Shown here piece by piece: positions 1-9,131 of a stretch of DNA of 64,000 bases (position 1 is the stretch's first letter; each line of letters starts with the position of its first letter). The notes below the pieces were generated by a model that ran no database searches, was not told the origin of the DNA, and saw nothing but the letters and a program-made list of their open reading frames with translations. The translations under genes were made by a program, and so were the position numbers. The stretch is from NCBI RefSeq assembly GCF_000513195.1, contig NZ_CBVI010000091.1:62001-126000 (forward strand). Reading direction: 5' to 3'. Origin of the DNA: Bacteroides timonensis. Its GTDB lineage: Bacteria; Bacteroidota; Bacteroidia; Bacteroidales; Bacteroidaceae.

Positions 1-3
1 ATT

Positions 4-777
4 ATGCAAGAACGACAGAAAAACAGAAAACTCTACTTCGAGGAACTTTCCATAACAAGCAAGAAATACTATATTCCTTATATCTCGAAATTCAAGAAGA
101 TTGAAGAAGGAATGAATATTTTAGAGATAGGATGTGGAGATGGGGGCAATCTGTTGCCCTTTGCCGAACTGGGATGCAGCACGACAGGAGTCGACATATC
201 CGCAGGTAGAATTAAGGATGCCATCCTGTTTTTTGAAGAAAGACAAATCAAAGGAAACTTCATTGCATCCGATATCTTCAAGCTAAAAAGCCTTGAGCAT
301 AATTTTGATTTGATTATCTGCCATGACGTTATTGAACATATAGAAGACAAAGCGACATTTTTGTTCAATCTACCGAAATATACTAAACCCGGAGGTCTTA
401 TTTTCATGTCATTCCCCGCATGGCAGATGCCGTTTGGAGGGCATCAACAAATATGCAAAAGCAAGACAATCTCTCACGTTCCCTTTATTCATCTGCTACC
501 CGCCTTTATGTATAAAAGCATTCTGAAAATGAGTGGAGAAAACGAAGATTGCATTAAAGAACTTTTGTCCATAAAGGAAACCAGAACCCCCATAGAGTTA
601 TTTGAAAGACTCGTGCGCAAGAATCATATCACAGTTGTAGACAGACAATTGTTCTTTATAAATCCTCATTATGAAATAAAATTCGGACTGACGCCCCGAA
701 AGCAGTCTGCAATAATCGCCGGTATTCCATATCTGAGAAATTTATTCACTACATCATGTTTCTACATTTTGAAATAA
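4..777 (+). CDS. Class I SAM-dependent methyltransferase
   Basis: A 257-residue protein with a class I SAM-binding core. Motif I (ILEIGCGDGG) lies at about residues 39-48, an acidic strand-2 end (GVDIS) near residue 64, and a post-motif segment DLIICHDVIEHIED follows, as in Methyltransf_11/23 proteins. The C-terminal half has no motif I recognise and may hold the acceptor site. The substrate is not evident; similar enzymes in Bacteroides often sit in glycan or lipid modification loci, but the upstream context is outside the window. The ATG at 4 is the first available start, and a slightly earlier start outside the window cannot be excluded. Confidence 0.85.
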   Translation: MQERQKNRKLYFEELSITSKKYYIPYISKFKKIEEGMNILEIGCGDGGNLLPFAELGCSTTGVDISAGRIKDAILFFEERQIKGNFIASDIFKLKSLEHNFDLIICHDVIEHIEDKATFLFNLPKYTKPGGLIFMSFPAWQMPFGGHQQICKSKTISHVPFIHLLPAFMYKSILKMSGENEDCIKELLSIKETRTPIELFERLVRKNHITVVDRQLFFINPHYEIKFGLTPRKQSAIIAGIPYLRNLFTTSCFYILK

Positions 778-790
778 AAGATAATAAAAG

Positions 791-822
791 AGTTTCCATT
801 GAAGTTACTTTTACCGGAAACT
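791..822 (+). terminator. Weak stem-loop after the methyltransferase
   Basis: A 7-bp perfect stem (AGTTTCC / GGAAACT) with an 18-nt loop is followed by a pyrimidine-rich run containing five T. It lies 14 bases after the methyltransferase stop and before the first MACPF gene. The long loop makes it a modest candidate. Confidence 0.4.
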
Positions 823-874
823 TCTTCCCTTTTTGATTTTGAAATATATGAATTAAACTTTAAAAAAAAGAGTT

Positions 875-2413
875 ATGAAAAAAGTACATTTTCTTTATTT
901 AGTATCTTTATTATTGCCGTTTTGGAGCTGTAATAATGAAATGATGGATCTTGATGCACCAATAAATACTGATGCATCAACAAGAGCCACTGGAGATGGT
1001 GAAAATGATTTGCTGGGACATGGTTATGATGCAACGTCCAGTGCATTTAAAGGTTCCAAATATGGGAAAGCCAGAATTATCGACTTGGAACGCTTTTTGT
1101 CAGGAAAAGGACGTGACCCTATTACCGGAGTAGAGGTTGCAGTGTATCCCGGCAATATAGAAAAATCTCTTCTTCCTTCTGGAGGAGAAACGTATATCGA
1201 ATGGGGATCCAACCTGGAAGAGTATAGTAAAGGCCAACACTCCAGATACAATGCAAATACAGAAATAAGTGCATTAGGAGTAAAGTTGTATAGCGCAGAC
1301 TTGAAGGCCTTTTACAATGATTCTTCCCGATTTAGTAGTTCCTATTGCTTCTATAGAATAAATGTCCAAAAGACTACAAGGAAACTAAAACTGTCCCAGA
1401 TATATCCCGCCTATTTGAAGTATTTTCTAACAGACGATTTCCTGCATGATTTGAAATATTATACAGGAGACGGCATTGTTGCAAAATATGGTACCCATGT
1501 ACTTACAGATATTTTGCTAGGAGGAGTTTGCAGTGCTATGTTCAACGCAAAAATGACTACTGCCGCTAATGAGAGCTCTTTCAAAAGTGAAGCAGATTTA
1601 TTTATCAGACAGGTTTCAGTCGGCACAGGCAGTTCCGAAGCACAAAAACGATTTAGTAGTTTTAAAGATGTAAGCATATCTATAGTATCTTATGGTGGCA
1701 AAGATGCAATTGATCAATCCAATATCTCGTTTGACCCATCAAAAGGTGAGCTGGGAGATTTTACTCTTAACTTTAATAATTGGCTAAATAGCATAGACCA
1801 AACTACAGAACAAGTGATTGGAATAGGGGATAATACAACGGAAATTTATTTTATAAGCGATTTAGTGGATGATGCTTCTAAAAAGAAAGAAATAGAGGAT
1901 GCCATTGTGAGATATTGTGAAAAGCAACAAGTAAATATGTCTTTAATGCAAACTTTGGATTATGAAAAAGCAATTCTCCACTTTACACACACCGACAATA
2001 AGAAGTATACGCCGGCAATGATGTATATACCGGCAGAATCATATTTCCCGGAAACTGTGGTTTTGAATTATTATCCAATGGAGAGTAGTGCACCTCTAGA
2101 AATGAAAGAAAGTGATATGTGGAAATTCCGTTGGACCTTCTATCCTTATGGAGAATATTATCGCATCGGGATAAGAGGAGCGAATTTTGTTGATTATGCA
2201 TTTACGGTACGTTCATTATCTACTCTATTACCAAGGTTTAACGAAAAAGCATTTGACCAATTGTGGGCTGTAGAAGCGGTTTCCATACAAAACAACAAAT
2301 ATATGTTGAGGCACGTAAATAGTGGACAATATCTTTCGCACGATGACTTATTATTGCACCCTAAAAACCCGAATGATCAGTCGCTATGGTTTGATATAAC
2401 AATAGTTCCATAA
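875..2413 (+). CDS. MACPF-domain lipoprotein with C-terminal extra domain
   Basis: A 512-residue surface or periplasmic lipoprotein of the membrane attack complex/perforin superfamily. The signal peptide ends in a lipobox with Cys19 (LPFWSC). The MACPF signature YGTH-x7-GG is at residues 205-217, inside a domain of roughly residues 45-350. Residues after about 355 form an extra domain missing from the neighbour; its closing segment (RHVNSGQYLSHDD, then a QSLWF near the end) looks like a ricin/beta-trefoil unit, which is an inference. Known relatives in Bacteroidales include the secreted antimicrobial BSAP toxins, which kill related strains, but most MACPF lipoproteins in these genomes are uncharacterised. 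The next gene is a shorter paralogue in the same orientation. Toxin activity is plausible but unproven. Confidence 0.85.
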   Translation: MKKVHFLYLVSLLLPFWSCNNEMMDLDAPINTDASTRATGDGENDLLGHGYDATSSAFKGSKYGKARIIDLERFLSGKGRDPITGVEVAVYPGNIEKSLLPSGGETYIEWGSNLEEYSKGQHSRYNANTEISALGVKLYSADLKAFYNDSSRFSSSYCFYRINVQKTTRKLKLSQIYPAYLKYFLTDDFLHDLKYYTGDGIVAKYGTHVLTDILLGGVCSAMFNAKMTTAANESSFKSEADLFIRQVSVGTGSSEAQKRFSSFKDVSISIVSYGGKDAIDQSNISFDPSKGELGDFTLNFNNWLNSIDQTTEQVIGIGDNTTEIYFISDLVDDASKKKEIEDAIVRYCEKQQVNMSLMQTLDYEKAILHFTHTDNKKYTPAMMYIPAESYFPETVVLNYYPMESSAPLEMKESDMWKFRWTFYPYGEYYRIGIRGANFVDYAFTVRSLSTLLPRFNEKAFDQLWAVEAVSIQNNKYMLRHVNSGQYLSHDDLLLHPKNPNDQSLWFDITIVP

Positions 2414-2428
2414 ATAAAGATTAAAAAA

Positions 2429-2468
2429 CTCATTTCTCTTAGAATGAATACATTTTAGGGGAAATGAG
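2429..2468 (+). terminator. Stem-loop between the two MACPF genes
   Basis: A perfect 8-bp stem (CTCATTTC / GAAATGAG) with a 24-nt loop starts 15 bases after the first MACPF gene. There is no clear U-run after it, so it may be a processing or attenuating hairpin rather than a full terminator. With the separate -7 box at 2533 it suggests the two genes can be transcribed independently. Confidence 0.4.
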
Positions 2469-2532
2469 CATTCATGATATTAACAAAGCGTAAAAGAATA
2501 TCTTGTCAAGAAGACCGTATATGGATATTTCT

Positions 2533-2540
2533 TAAATTTG
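2533..2540 (+). promoter_or_regulatory. Bacteroides -7 box before second MACPF gene
   Basis: TAAATTTG fits the Bacteroides sigma-ABfr -7 consensus TAnnTTTG. It lies 31 bases before the ATG at 2572. No good -33 TTTG is seen at the usual spacing. Confidence 0.5.
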
Positions 2541-2571
2541 TTTTTTTCACTGTCAATATAAAAATTAAAAT

Positions 2572-3618
2572 ATGAGACTGAACTACACATTATTTTGGGT
2601 ACTGTTACCGCTTTGGGGCGGATGTGATTCTTCGGAAACAAAAACTGAAATCGAACCACCGATCGTAGTAGAGAAAGATCCTGTTGATATAAAAGTATTT
2701 ATAGAAACTGTAACGAGCGATAAAACCTATGATTACATAGATTTATTGGGCAGAGGATTTGACTGTAAAAAGAGTACCATAAAGGGATATGCCAATGTAA
2801 AAGGAAAAGTCATTGATATAGAACGTTTATTGAAGGGTGACGGATATGATTATGTAAAACAGGAACCAATAAAATTATATCCTGGTTCTCTAGAAGTATC
2901 TTTGTTGTACCAAGGGGGAATTTGGACTATAAATGAGAATCGGGACCTGAATAGATATATAGATAATATCTATTTAAATAGCCATGTGGAAACGAAGATA
3001 GGAGATGATACTCTTGAACTATTTACTGAGGATATAGGAGATATCGAGGAAAACCTGCAAGGTAATTACTTTTACAAAGCAGAATTACTAAAGCCTACCA
3101 GCAGATATACCCTCCCCCAGGTTTGTCCGGAGTTTTTATATTTTTTTCTGTCTGAAGAATTCCAGAGCGACTTGGAGAAGAGCAGCGGGAACGCGATAGT
3201 GGAAAAATACGGTACCCATGTTCTTACCGATATACTCTTGGGAGGATATGTATCTATCTCTTACATCGCTCAATACACCTATATGCTATCTGACGCAGAC
3301 TATAAAAAACGAGTTCAAGTTTATACCAACTATCTTTCCGTTTCCCGTTATCCTTTGGAGGTAACCCAAATCTTTGAGAAATGCAGTAAAGTAAATATTC
3401 ATTTTAAATCCAATGGAGGGGACCCGTCACAGATTGTTGCCGAAGGTGATAAAATCGTAGGCTTTGACAAGTGGATCAGAGGGATCAACAACCAAGTAGG
3501 AACTTTAATCGGGATCGGACATTCTACTACTCATGTATTTTTGATCAGTGATTTTGTAAAAGATGAAAAGAAGAAAACCGAAATAGAAAAAGCGATTTTA
3601 CGGTATTGCAATCAATAA
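2572..3618 (+). CDS. MACPF-domain lipoprotein, short paralogue
   Basis: A 348-residue lipoprotein (lipobox Cys18, LWGGC) paralogous to the preceding gene. Shared blocks include LLG-x-G-[YF]-D near residue 58, ID[IL]ER near residue 82, YPG near residue 103 and the MACPF signature YGTHVLTDILLGG at residues 213-225. It ends at the point equivalent to residue 350 of the neighbour (RYCNQ against RYCEK), so it is the pore-forming domain alone with no C-terminal targeting domain. A tandem long/short pair could be two independent effectors or two parts of one hetero-oligomeric pore; the sequence does not decide. No adjacent immunity gene is recognisable. Confidence 0.85.
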   Translation: MRLNYTLFWVLLPLWGGCDSSETKTEIEPPIVVEKDPVDIKVFIETVTSDKTYDYIDLLGRGFDCKKSTIKGYANVKGKVIDIERLLKGDGYDYVKQEPIKLYPGSLEVSLLYQGGIWTINENRDLNRYIDNIYLNSHVETKIGDDTLELFTEDIGDIEENLQGNYFYKAELLKPTSRYTLPQVCPEFLYFFLSEEFQSDLEKSSGNAIVEKYGTHVLTDILLGGYVSISYIAQYTYMLSDADYKKRVQVYTNYLSVSRYPLEVTQIFEKCSKVNIHFKSNGGDPSQIVAEGDKIVGFDKWIRGINNQVGTLIGIGHSTTHVFLISDFVKDEKKKTEIEKAILRYCNQ

Positions 3619-3699
3619 CCGATACACAATTTCTGAATCTTTTTGAATACATCATTGGACATTTCATTGTCTTCTCTTTTTCTTTGAGTGGAAAACCGT

Positions 3700-3707
3700 T
3701 ATCTTTG
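3700..3707 (+). promoter_or_regulatory. -7 box of metG
   Basis: TATCTTTG matches TAnnTTTG and lies 43 bases before the preferred metG start at 3751. This argues against the longer reading frame that begins at 3688, upstream of the promoter box. Confidence 0.6.
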
Positions 3708-3750
3708 CACACTAAAATGCGCTCATAACAAAAGAGATACATATATCACA

Positions 3751-5790
3751 ATGGAAAAGAAATTCAAACGCACTACCGTTACGTCGGCATTGCCCTACGC
3801 TAACGGCCCCGTTCATATCGGACACTTGGCAGGAGTTTATGTACCCGCTGATATCTACGTCCGCTATCTGAGACTGAAAAAGGAAGATGTAATCTTTATC
3901 GGAGGTTCGGACGAACACGGAGTACCCATCACAATACGCGCCAAGAAAGAAGGTGTAACACCGCAAGATATAGTAGACCGTTATCATACGCTTATCAAAG
4001 AGTCTTTTAAAGAGTTCGGCATCTCATTTGATGTATACAGCCGCACAAGTTCAAAAACTCACCACGACACCGCTTCGGAATTCTTCCGTAAGCTGTACGA
4101 TAAAGGCGATTTTATCGAAAAAACCAGTATGCAGTATTACGACGAGGAAGCCAAGACTTTCCTTGCCGACCGCTATATTACAGGCGAATGTCCCCACTGC
4201 CATGCAGAAGGTGCCTACGGCGACCAATGCGAGAAGTGCGGTACGAGCCTCAGCCCCACAGACCTGATTAATCCGAAAAGCGCCATCAGCGGAAGTAAGC
4301 CCGTAATGCGCGAAACGAAGCATTGGTATCTGCCGCTTGACCAACACGAAAGCTGGTTGCGCCAATGGATTCTGGAAGATCATAAAGAATGGCGCCCCAA
4401 TGTATATGGTCAGTGTAAAAGCTGGCTTGACATGGGCCTGCAACCCCGTGCAGTAAGCCGTGACCTTGATTGGGGGATTCCTGTACCCGTAGAAGGTGCG
4501 GAAGGAAAGGTGCTGTATGTATGGTTTGATGCCCCTATCGGCTACATCAGCAACACAAAAGAGTTGCTGCCCGACACTTGGGAAACCTGGTGGAAAGATC
4601 CCGAAACCCGCCTGATTCACTTTATCGGTAAAGATAATATCGTATTCCACTGCATCGTATTTCCTGCCATGCTGAAAGCGGAAGGCAGCTTTATTCTGCC
4701 TGATAACGTACCGAGTAATGAATTCCTGAACCTGGAAGGCGACAAGATTTCGACTTCACGCAATTGGGCCGTATGGTTGCACGAATACCTGGTAGACTTC
4801 CCCGGCAAGCAGGATGTGCTTCGCTATGTGCTGACAGCCAATGCGCCTGAAACTAAAGACAATGATTTCACCTGGAAAGATTTCCAGGCACGCAATAACA
4901 ATGAATTGGTAGCCGTTTACGGTAACTTCGTGAACCGTGCCCTGCAACTCACCAAGAAGTATTTCGATGGTGTAGTGCCTGCTGCCGGTGAACTTACGGA
5001 CTACGACCGCGAAACACTGAAAGAATTCTCGGATGTAAAAGCAGAAGTAGAAAAGTTACTGGATGTATTCAAGTTCCGCGATGCACAGAAGGAGGCCATG
5101 AACCTGGCCCGCATCGGAAACAAATATCTGGCAGATACCGAACCGTGGAAGATCGCCAAAACGGATATGGATCGTGTAGCCACTATCCTGAACATCTCCC
5201 TGCAACTGGTTGCCAACCTTGCCATTGCATTCGAACCATTCCTACCGTTCAGCAGCGAAAAACTACGTAGTATGCTGAACATGGACAGCTTCGACTGGGC
5301 TACTTTGGGCAGTACTAATTTATTGCCGGCCGGACACCAGTTGGCTACCCCTGAATTGCTCTTCGAAAAGATAGAAGACAGCGTTATTGAAGCACAGGTA
5401 CAGAAGTTGCTTGATACGAAAAAGGCTAATGAGGAAGCCAACTACAAAGCTAACCCCATCCGCCCGAATATCGAATTCGATGACTTCATGAAGCTGGATA
5501 TTCGTGTGGGCACCGTGCTGGAATGCCAGAAAGTCCCCAAAGCCGATAAATTACTGCAATTCAAGATTGCCGACGGACTGGAAAACCGTACTATCGTCAG
5601 TGGTATCGCACAGCACTACAATCCGGAAGAACTGGTAGGCAAGCAAGTATGCTTCATTGCCAATCTTGCTCCGCGTAAGCTGAAAGGCATCGTCAGCGAA
5701 GGTATGATCCTCTCTGCCGAGAACTTTGACGGTTCGCTCTCTGTGGTTACTACGATGAAGGAAGTGAAGCCAGGTAGTGAAGTGAAGTAA
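3751..5790 (+). CDS. metG: Methionyl-tRNA synthetase
   Basis: Charges tRNA-Met with methionine in the cytoplasm. The protein is 679 residues from the ATG at 3751, which follows the -7 box at 3700 and gives the usual N-terminus directly ahead of the catalytic core. The HIGH signature (VHIGHLAG) is at residues 22-25 and the KMSKS loop is present as KISTS at about 332-336. A zinc knuckle with Cys pairs near residues 147/150 and 160/163 is typical of the MetG1 class. Residues from about 577 form a Trbp111-like tRNA-binding domain used for dimerisation. Length and domain order are normal for Bacteroidetes, and the call is secure. Confidence 0.97.
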   Translation: MEKKFKRTTVTSALPYANGPVHIGHLAGVYVPADIYVRYLRLKKEDVIFIGGSDEHGVPITIRAKKEGVTPQDIVDRYHTLIKESFKEFGISFDVYSRTSSKTHHDTASEFFRKLYDKGDFIEKTSMQYYDEEAKTFLADRYITGECPHCHAEGAYGDQCEKCGTSLSPTDLINPKSAISGSKPVMRETKHWYLPLDQHESWLRQWILEDHKEWRPNVYGQCKSWLDMGLQPRAVSRDLDWGIPVPVEGAEGKVLYVWFDAPIGYISNTKELLPDTWETWWKDPETRLIHFIGKDNIVFHCIVFPAMLKAEGSFILPDNVPSNEFLNLEGDKISTSRNWAVWLHEYLVDFPGKQDVLRYVLTANAPETKDNDFTWKDFQARNNNELVAVYGNFVNRALQLTKKYFDGVVPAAGELTDYDRETLKEFSDVKAEVEKLLDVFKFRDAQKEAMNLARIGNKYLADTEPWKIAKTDMDRVATILNISLQLVANLAIAFEPFLPFSSEKLRSMLNMDSFDWATLGSTNLLPAGHQLATPELLFEKIEDSVIEAQVQKLLDTKKANEEANYKANPIRPNIEFDDFMKLDIRVGTVLECQKVPKADKLLQFKIADGLENRTIVSGIAQHYNPEELVGKQVCFIANLAPRKLKGIVSEGMILSAENFDGSLSVVTTMKEVKPGSEVK

Positions 5791-5809
5791 ATAATAATCT
5801 TAATGCCGA

Positions 5810-7480
5810 ATGACAACTCAAGAACTCATAAAGCTTTTGGAGGATTTCATCCACTTGCCGGGAGAAAATGAAGTCGTAGAATTCAAAAAAGCTCAGAATG
5901 GATTCGATACACTCAAGTTGGGAGAATACTTCTCAGCTCTTAGCAACGAAGCCAATCTTCGCCAGGAGGAATTTGCTTGGTTGTTATTCGGCATTCATGA
6001 TAAAACCCATGCCATCTTAGGCAGTTCATATAAACCGACACGTCCTTCGCTTGATGCTCTGAAAAGGGAAATAGCCGAAGGGACTAACTGTGGTATCACT
6101 TTTACAGAAATACATGAAATCATGTATCAAGGAAAAAGAGTTATCATGTTTCAGATACCGGCAGCTCCCAAAGGTATTCCTACTTCTTATAAAGGACATT
6201 TTTATGGTCGCGACGGTGAATCATTGGTAGCCTTGAGCCTACATGAATTAGAATCTATTCGCAATCAAAGCCATCAGTCCGATTGGAGTGCTCAAATTGT
6301 AAAAGAGGCAACTTTGGACGATTTAGATCCTAGAGCTATTTCCATTGCACGCTCACTATACATTGCGAAGAATAAAAAGAATGCTCCTGAAATAGCAGAA
6401 TGGGATGATGTTACCTTTCTGAACAAGGCTAAACTGACTATAAAAGGTAAAATAACCAATGCAACCATTGTCTTGTTAGGGAAAGGAGAGAGTGAAGTAC
6501 TCATTTCGCCGGCAGTAGCCAAAATACGCTGGATACTCAAAGACTCACAAGGGACAGAGCGGGATTACGAGATTAAGAGTTGTCCGTTCATCATCTCCAT
6601 TGAAGAGGTTTACCAGAAAATACGTAATCTGAAATATCGCTATATCAACCCTGAATTCCGCACCCTATTCCCCGAGGAAGTAGATACGTATGAGCCGTAC
6701 GTCATTCGAGAAGCTATTAATAATGCCGTTGCGCACCAAGACTATACATTAGGCGGACAAATCAATGTAGTAGAGTATGAAGACAAACTTGTATTTACCA
6801 ATAAAGGAAGTTTTATTCCCCGCACAATTAGTAACGTATTGAAGGACAACGCACCGGAAGAAGTTTATCGAAATCCCTTCCTGGCTCGTGCAATGGTAGG
6901 GCTACAAATGGTGGACACAATAGGCAGTGGAATACGGAAAATGTTCAATTTTCAACGCCAACGCCTCTTTCCTTTGCCCGACTATATCATTGATAGAGAC
7001 AGGGTGCAAGTCACCATTATCGGAAAGATTCTGAATATGGAATATGCCAATATCTTAGCTCAAAAACAAGATTTGACATTGGTGGAGGTAGAGGCTCTCA
7101 ACCGTATACAATTAAATCGTCCGATATCAGAAGAAGAGGTAGCCTTGCTCAGGAAGAAGAAACTTATTGAGGGAAGAAAGCCAAACTTATTTATAGCAAA
7201 ACCGGTTGCTCAACAATTAGATCAGAGAACAGCCTATTCCAACAATAAAGGATTTGAAGATGATTACTATTGCGATCTAATCTTAAAAGCGATAACAGAA
7301 CACGGAATGCTTACAAGAGAAGAAATAACTAAATTACTCTGGAAAAAGCTGCCTGATGTTTTGAATGAAAGCCAAAAACTAATCAAAGTAAAAAATCTCT
7401 TATCTAAATTGCGATCATGTAATAAAATAGTGAACCAAAGACAAGGAAGTATATCTAACTGGCTATTAAAGAAAGAGTGA
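5810..7480 (+). CDS. AlbA_2 (Schlafen-type) domain protein with ATPase-like core
   Basis: A 556-residue protein of the group often annotated as RecG-like helicase or putative transcriptional regulator. The N-terminal AlbA_2 domain is seen in ENEVVEFKKA and the following LSNEANLRQEEFAWLLFGI. A GHKL/HATPase_c_4-type segment with INNAVAHQDY is at about residue 302, followed by the GxGI-like stretch DTIGSGIRKM. The C-terminal 120 residues look like winged-helix DNA-binding modules. Despite the common name it lacks helicase motifs, and a DNA- or nucleotide-linked regulatory role is inferred. It starts 19 bp after metG. The region directly after its stop is an 11-bp-period repeat that reads as a decayed C-terminal tail in another frame. 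Confidence 0.8.
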   Translation: MTTQELIKLLEDFIHLPGENEVVEFKKAQNGFDTLKLGEYFSALSNEANLRQEEFAWLLFGIHDKTHAILGSSYKPTRPSLDALKREIAEGTNCGITFTEIHEIMYQGKRVIMFQIPAAPKGIPTSYKGHFYGRDGESLVALSLHELESIRNQSHQSDWSAQIVKEATLDDLDPRAISIARSLYIAKNKKNAPEIAEWDDVTFLNKAKLTIKGKITNATIVLLGKGESEVLISPAVAKIRWILKDSQGTERDYEIKSCPFIISIEEVYQKIRNLKYRYINPEFRTLFPEEVDTYEPYVIREAINNAVAHQDYTLGGQINVVEYEDKLVFTNKGSFIPRTISNVLKDNAPEEVYRNPFLARAMVGLQMVDTIGSGIRKMFNFQRQRLFPLPDYIIDRDRVQVTIIGKILNMEYANILAQKQDLTLVEVEALNRIQLNRPISEEEVALLRKKKLIEGRKPNLFIAKPVAQQLDQRTAYSNNKGFEDDYYCDLILKAITEHGMLTREEITKLLWKKLPDVLNESQKLIKVKNLLSKLRSCNKIVNQRQGSISNWLLKKE

Positions 7481-7484
7481 AATT

Positions 7485-7528
7485 ATCCGAGAAATATCCG
7501 AGAAATATCCGAGAAATATCCGAGAAAT
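7485..7528. repeat. 11-bp tandem repeat, four perfect copies
   Basis: Four back-to-back copies of ATCCGAGAAAT (7485-7495, 7496-7506, 7507-7517, 7518-7528) begin four bases after the stop codon of the AlbA_2 gene. Because 11 is not a multiple of three, the repeat changes frame with each copy. Read in the frame starting at 7477 it gives KLSEKYPRNIREISEKLE and continues to a TAA at 7582. Confidence 0.95.
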
Positions 7529-7587
7529 TGGAGTATAGTGCTGATAATCTGAACAATGCAACATCTGCATTAAATGCTGTTTAAATT

Positions 7588-7653
7588 GCATTTAAACAGC
7601 ATTTAAACGCAATTTACGAGCAATTTATCCGAGAATTAAACGCAATTAAATGA
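7588..7653. repeat. Degenerate 11-bp repeat array, six copies
   Basis: Six adjoining 11-base units are visible from 7588: GCATTTAAACA, GCATTTAAACG, CAATTTACGAG, CAATTTATCCG, AGAATTAAACG, CAATTAAATGA. The same frame as the tail described at 7485 reads IAFKQHLNAIYEQFIRELNA before a TGA at 7651. The array ends 26 bases before the flippase start. No promoter box is clear in this gap. Confidence 0.7.
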
Positions 7654-7679
7654 TATCTTAATCATAAACCAAACAAGTA

Positions 7680-9131
7680 ATGGCAGAATCGTCACTAAAA
7701 GAAAAAACAGCCAAAGGAATATTTTGGGGAGGAATAGGCAGTGGTTCACTACAACTGCTTAATCTTATCTTTGGGATATTCCTTTCACGTCTATTATCGC
7801 CATCAGATTATGGTATGATAGGTGCGCTGACTGTATTCGCCGCAATGGCAGGCTCTTTTGCCGAAAGCGGATTTATACTGGCTATTGTCAACAAGAAGGA
7901 AGCAGAGCACGAAGATTATAATGCTGTTTTTTGGTTCAATATCTGCATGGGAGCACTTCTCTATCTCATACTGTTTGCCTGCGCTCCATTCATTGCTGAT
8001 TTCTATCACACTCCTGAACTTACTAATCTGGCACGTTTCCTGTTCCTAAGTTTCTTCATAGGAAGCATCAGTGTAGCACCTGTCGCCTATTTCTTTCGCA
8101 ATCTGATGGTGAAAGAGCGTAGCCAGATACAGATTATTGCCATCATCATCTCGGGGGCAGCAGGTCTCACCTGTGCTTATCATGGCTGGGGAGCATGGGG
8201 CATCGCCCTGCAAACCGTGCTGTACTCCAGTATCAATACTTTGCTAAATTGGTACTTCTCACCTTGGCGACCTACCTTTTCATTCCATCTGCAACCACTA
8301 CGACAGATGTTGCCTTTTAGTAGCAAGTTATTGTTCACTTCCATGTTCACGCAAGTCAACAATAATATCTTCTCTGTATTACTGGGACGCTTCTACACCA
8401 TACCGCAAGTGGGCTTCTACACCCAAGGAAGTAAATGGACCACCATGGGCTACTCCACTATCTTAGGAATGATAAATAATGTGGGACAGCCCGTTTTCCG
8501 CGAAGCATCGGAAGACCGGCAACGCTTGCAGAACATTTTCCATAAGCTTCTGCGTTTCACCGCTTTTGTCTGCTTTCCCGCCATGTTCGGACTGGCAATC
8601 GTCGCACAGGAACTTATTGTATTAAGCGTCACAGACAAATGGCTCCCCTGCGTGCCAATTATGCAGATTCTATGTGTGTGGGGAGCATTCATGCCTATTT
8701 CCACCCTGTACTCCAATCTTATGAATAGCCTGGGACGACCTAATATTTATATGTGGAATACCATTGGTTTAGGAGTATTCCAGTTGATTTGCCTGTGGTT
8801 CAGTTATTCCCACGGACTACAGATCATGCTGATTATTTATACCACAGCGAACATTCTCTGGCTACTGGTGTGGCAACATTTTGCTCATAAGTATGCAGGT
8901 ATTCTACTATTCGATGTATTGAAAGATATTGCTCCTTACCTGATATTATCCGTTGTAGCAGTCGGAACAGCCTATATAGTTGCCAGCCGCATAGAGAATA
9001 TATTCCTTTCTCTTATGCTGAAAATAGTTCTGGCAGCGGCCATTTATCTGTTTTGCATGTGGAGATTGAAGTCGCAAGTATTCCGTGAAAGCCTGCAATA
9101 TCTGGTTAAAAAGAAAAAGATGCAACAATGA
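7680..9131 (+). CDS. Lipopolysaccharide/O-antigen flippase (Wzx/WzxC type)
   Basis: A 483-residue polytopic inner-membrane protein with about 12-14 hydrophobic segments throughout. It begins with the typical MOP-family opening (KGIFWGGIGSGSLQLLNLIFGIFLSRLLSPSDYGMIGAL). It would flip lipid-linked oligosaccharide units across the inner membrane for capsule, O-antigen or exopolysaccharide assembly. It overlaps the next frame by 4 bp, so the two are probably co-transcribed, and it opens a run of glycan genes reaching 18958. The polymer cannot be told from the sequence. Confidence 0.9.
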   Translation: MAESSLKEKTAKGIFWGGIGSGSLQLLNLIFGIFLSRLLSPSDYGMIGALTVFAAMAGSFAESGFILAIVNKKEAEHEDYNAVFWFNICMGALLYLILFACAPFIADFYHTPELTNLARFLFLSFFIGSISVAPVAYFFRNLMVKERSQIQIIAIIISGAAGLTCAYHGWGAWGIALQTVLYSSINTLLNWYFSPWRPTFSFHLQPLRQMLPFSSKLLFTSMFTQVNNNIFSVLLGRFYTIPQVGFYTQGSKWTTMGYSTILGMINNVGQPVFREASEDRQRLQNIFHKLLRFTAFVCFPAMFGLAIVAQELIVLSVTDKWLPCVPIMQILCVWGAFMPISTLYSNLMNSLGRPNIYMWNTIGLGVFQLICLWFSYSHGLQIMLIIYTTANILWLLVWQHFAHKYAGILLFDVLKDIAPYLILSVVAVGTAYIVASRIENIFLSLMLKIVLAAAIYLFCMWRLKSQVFRESLQYLVKKKKMQQ

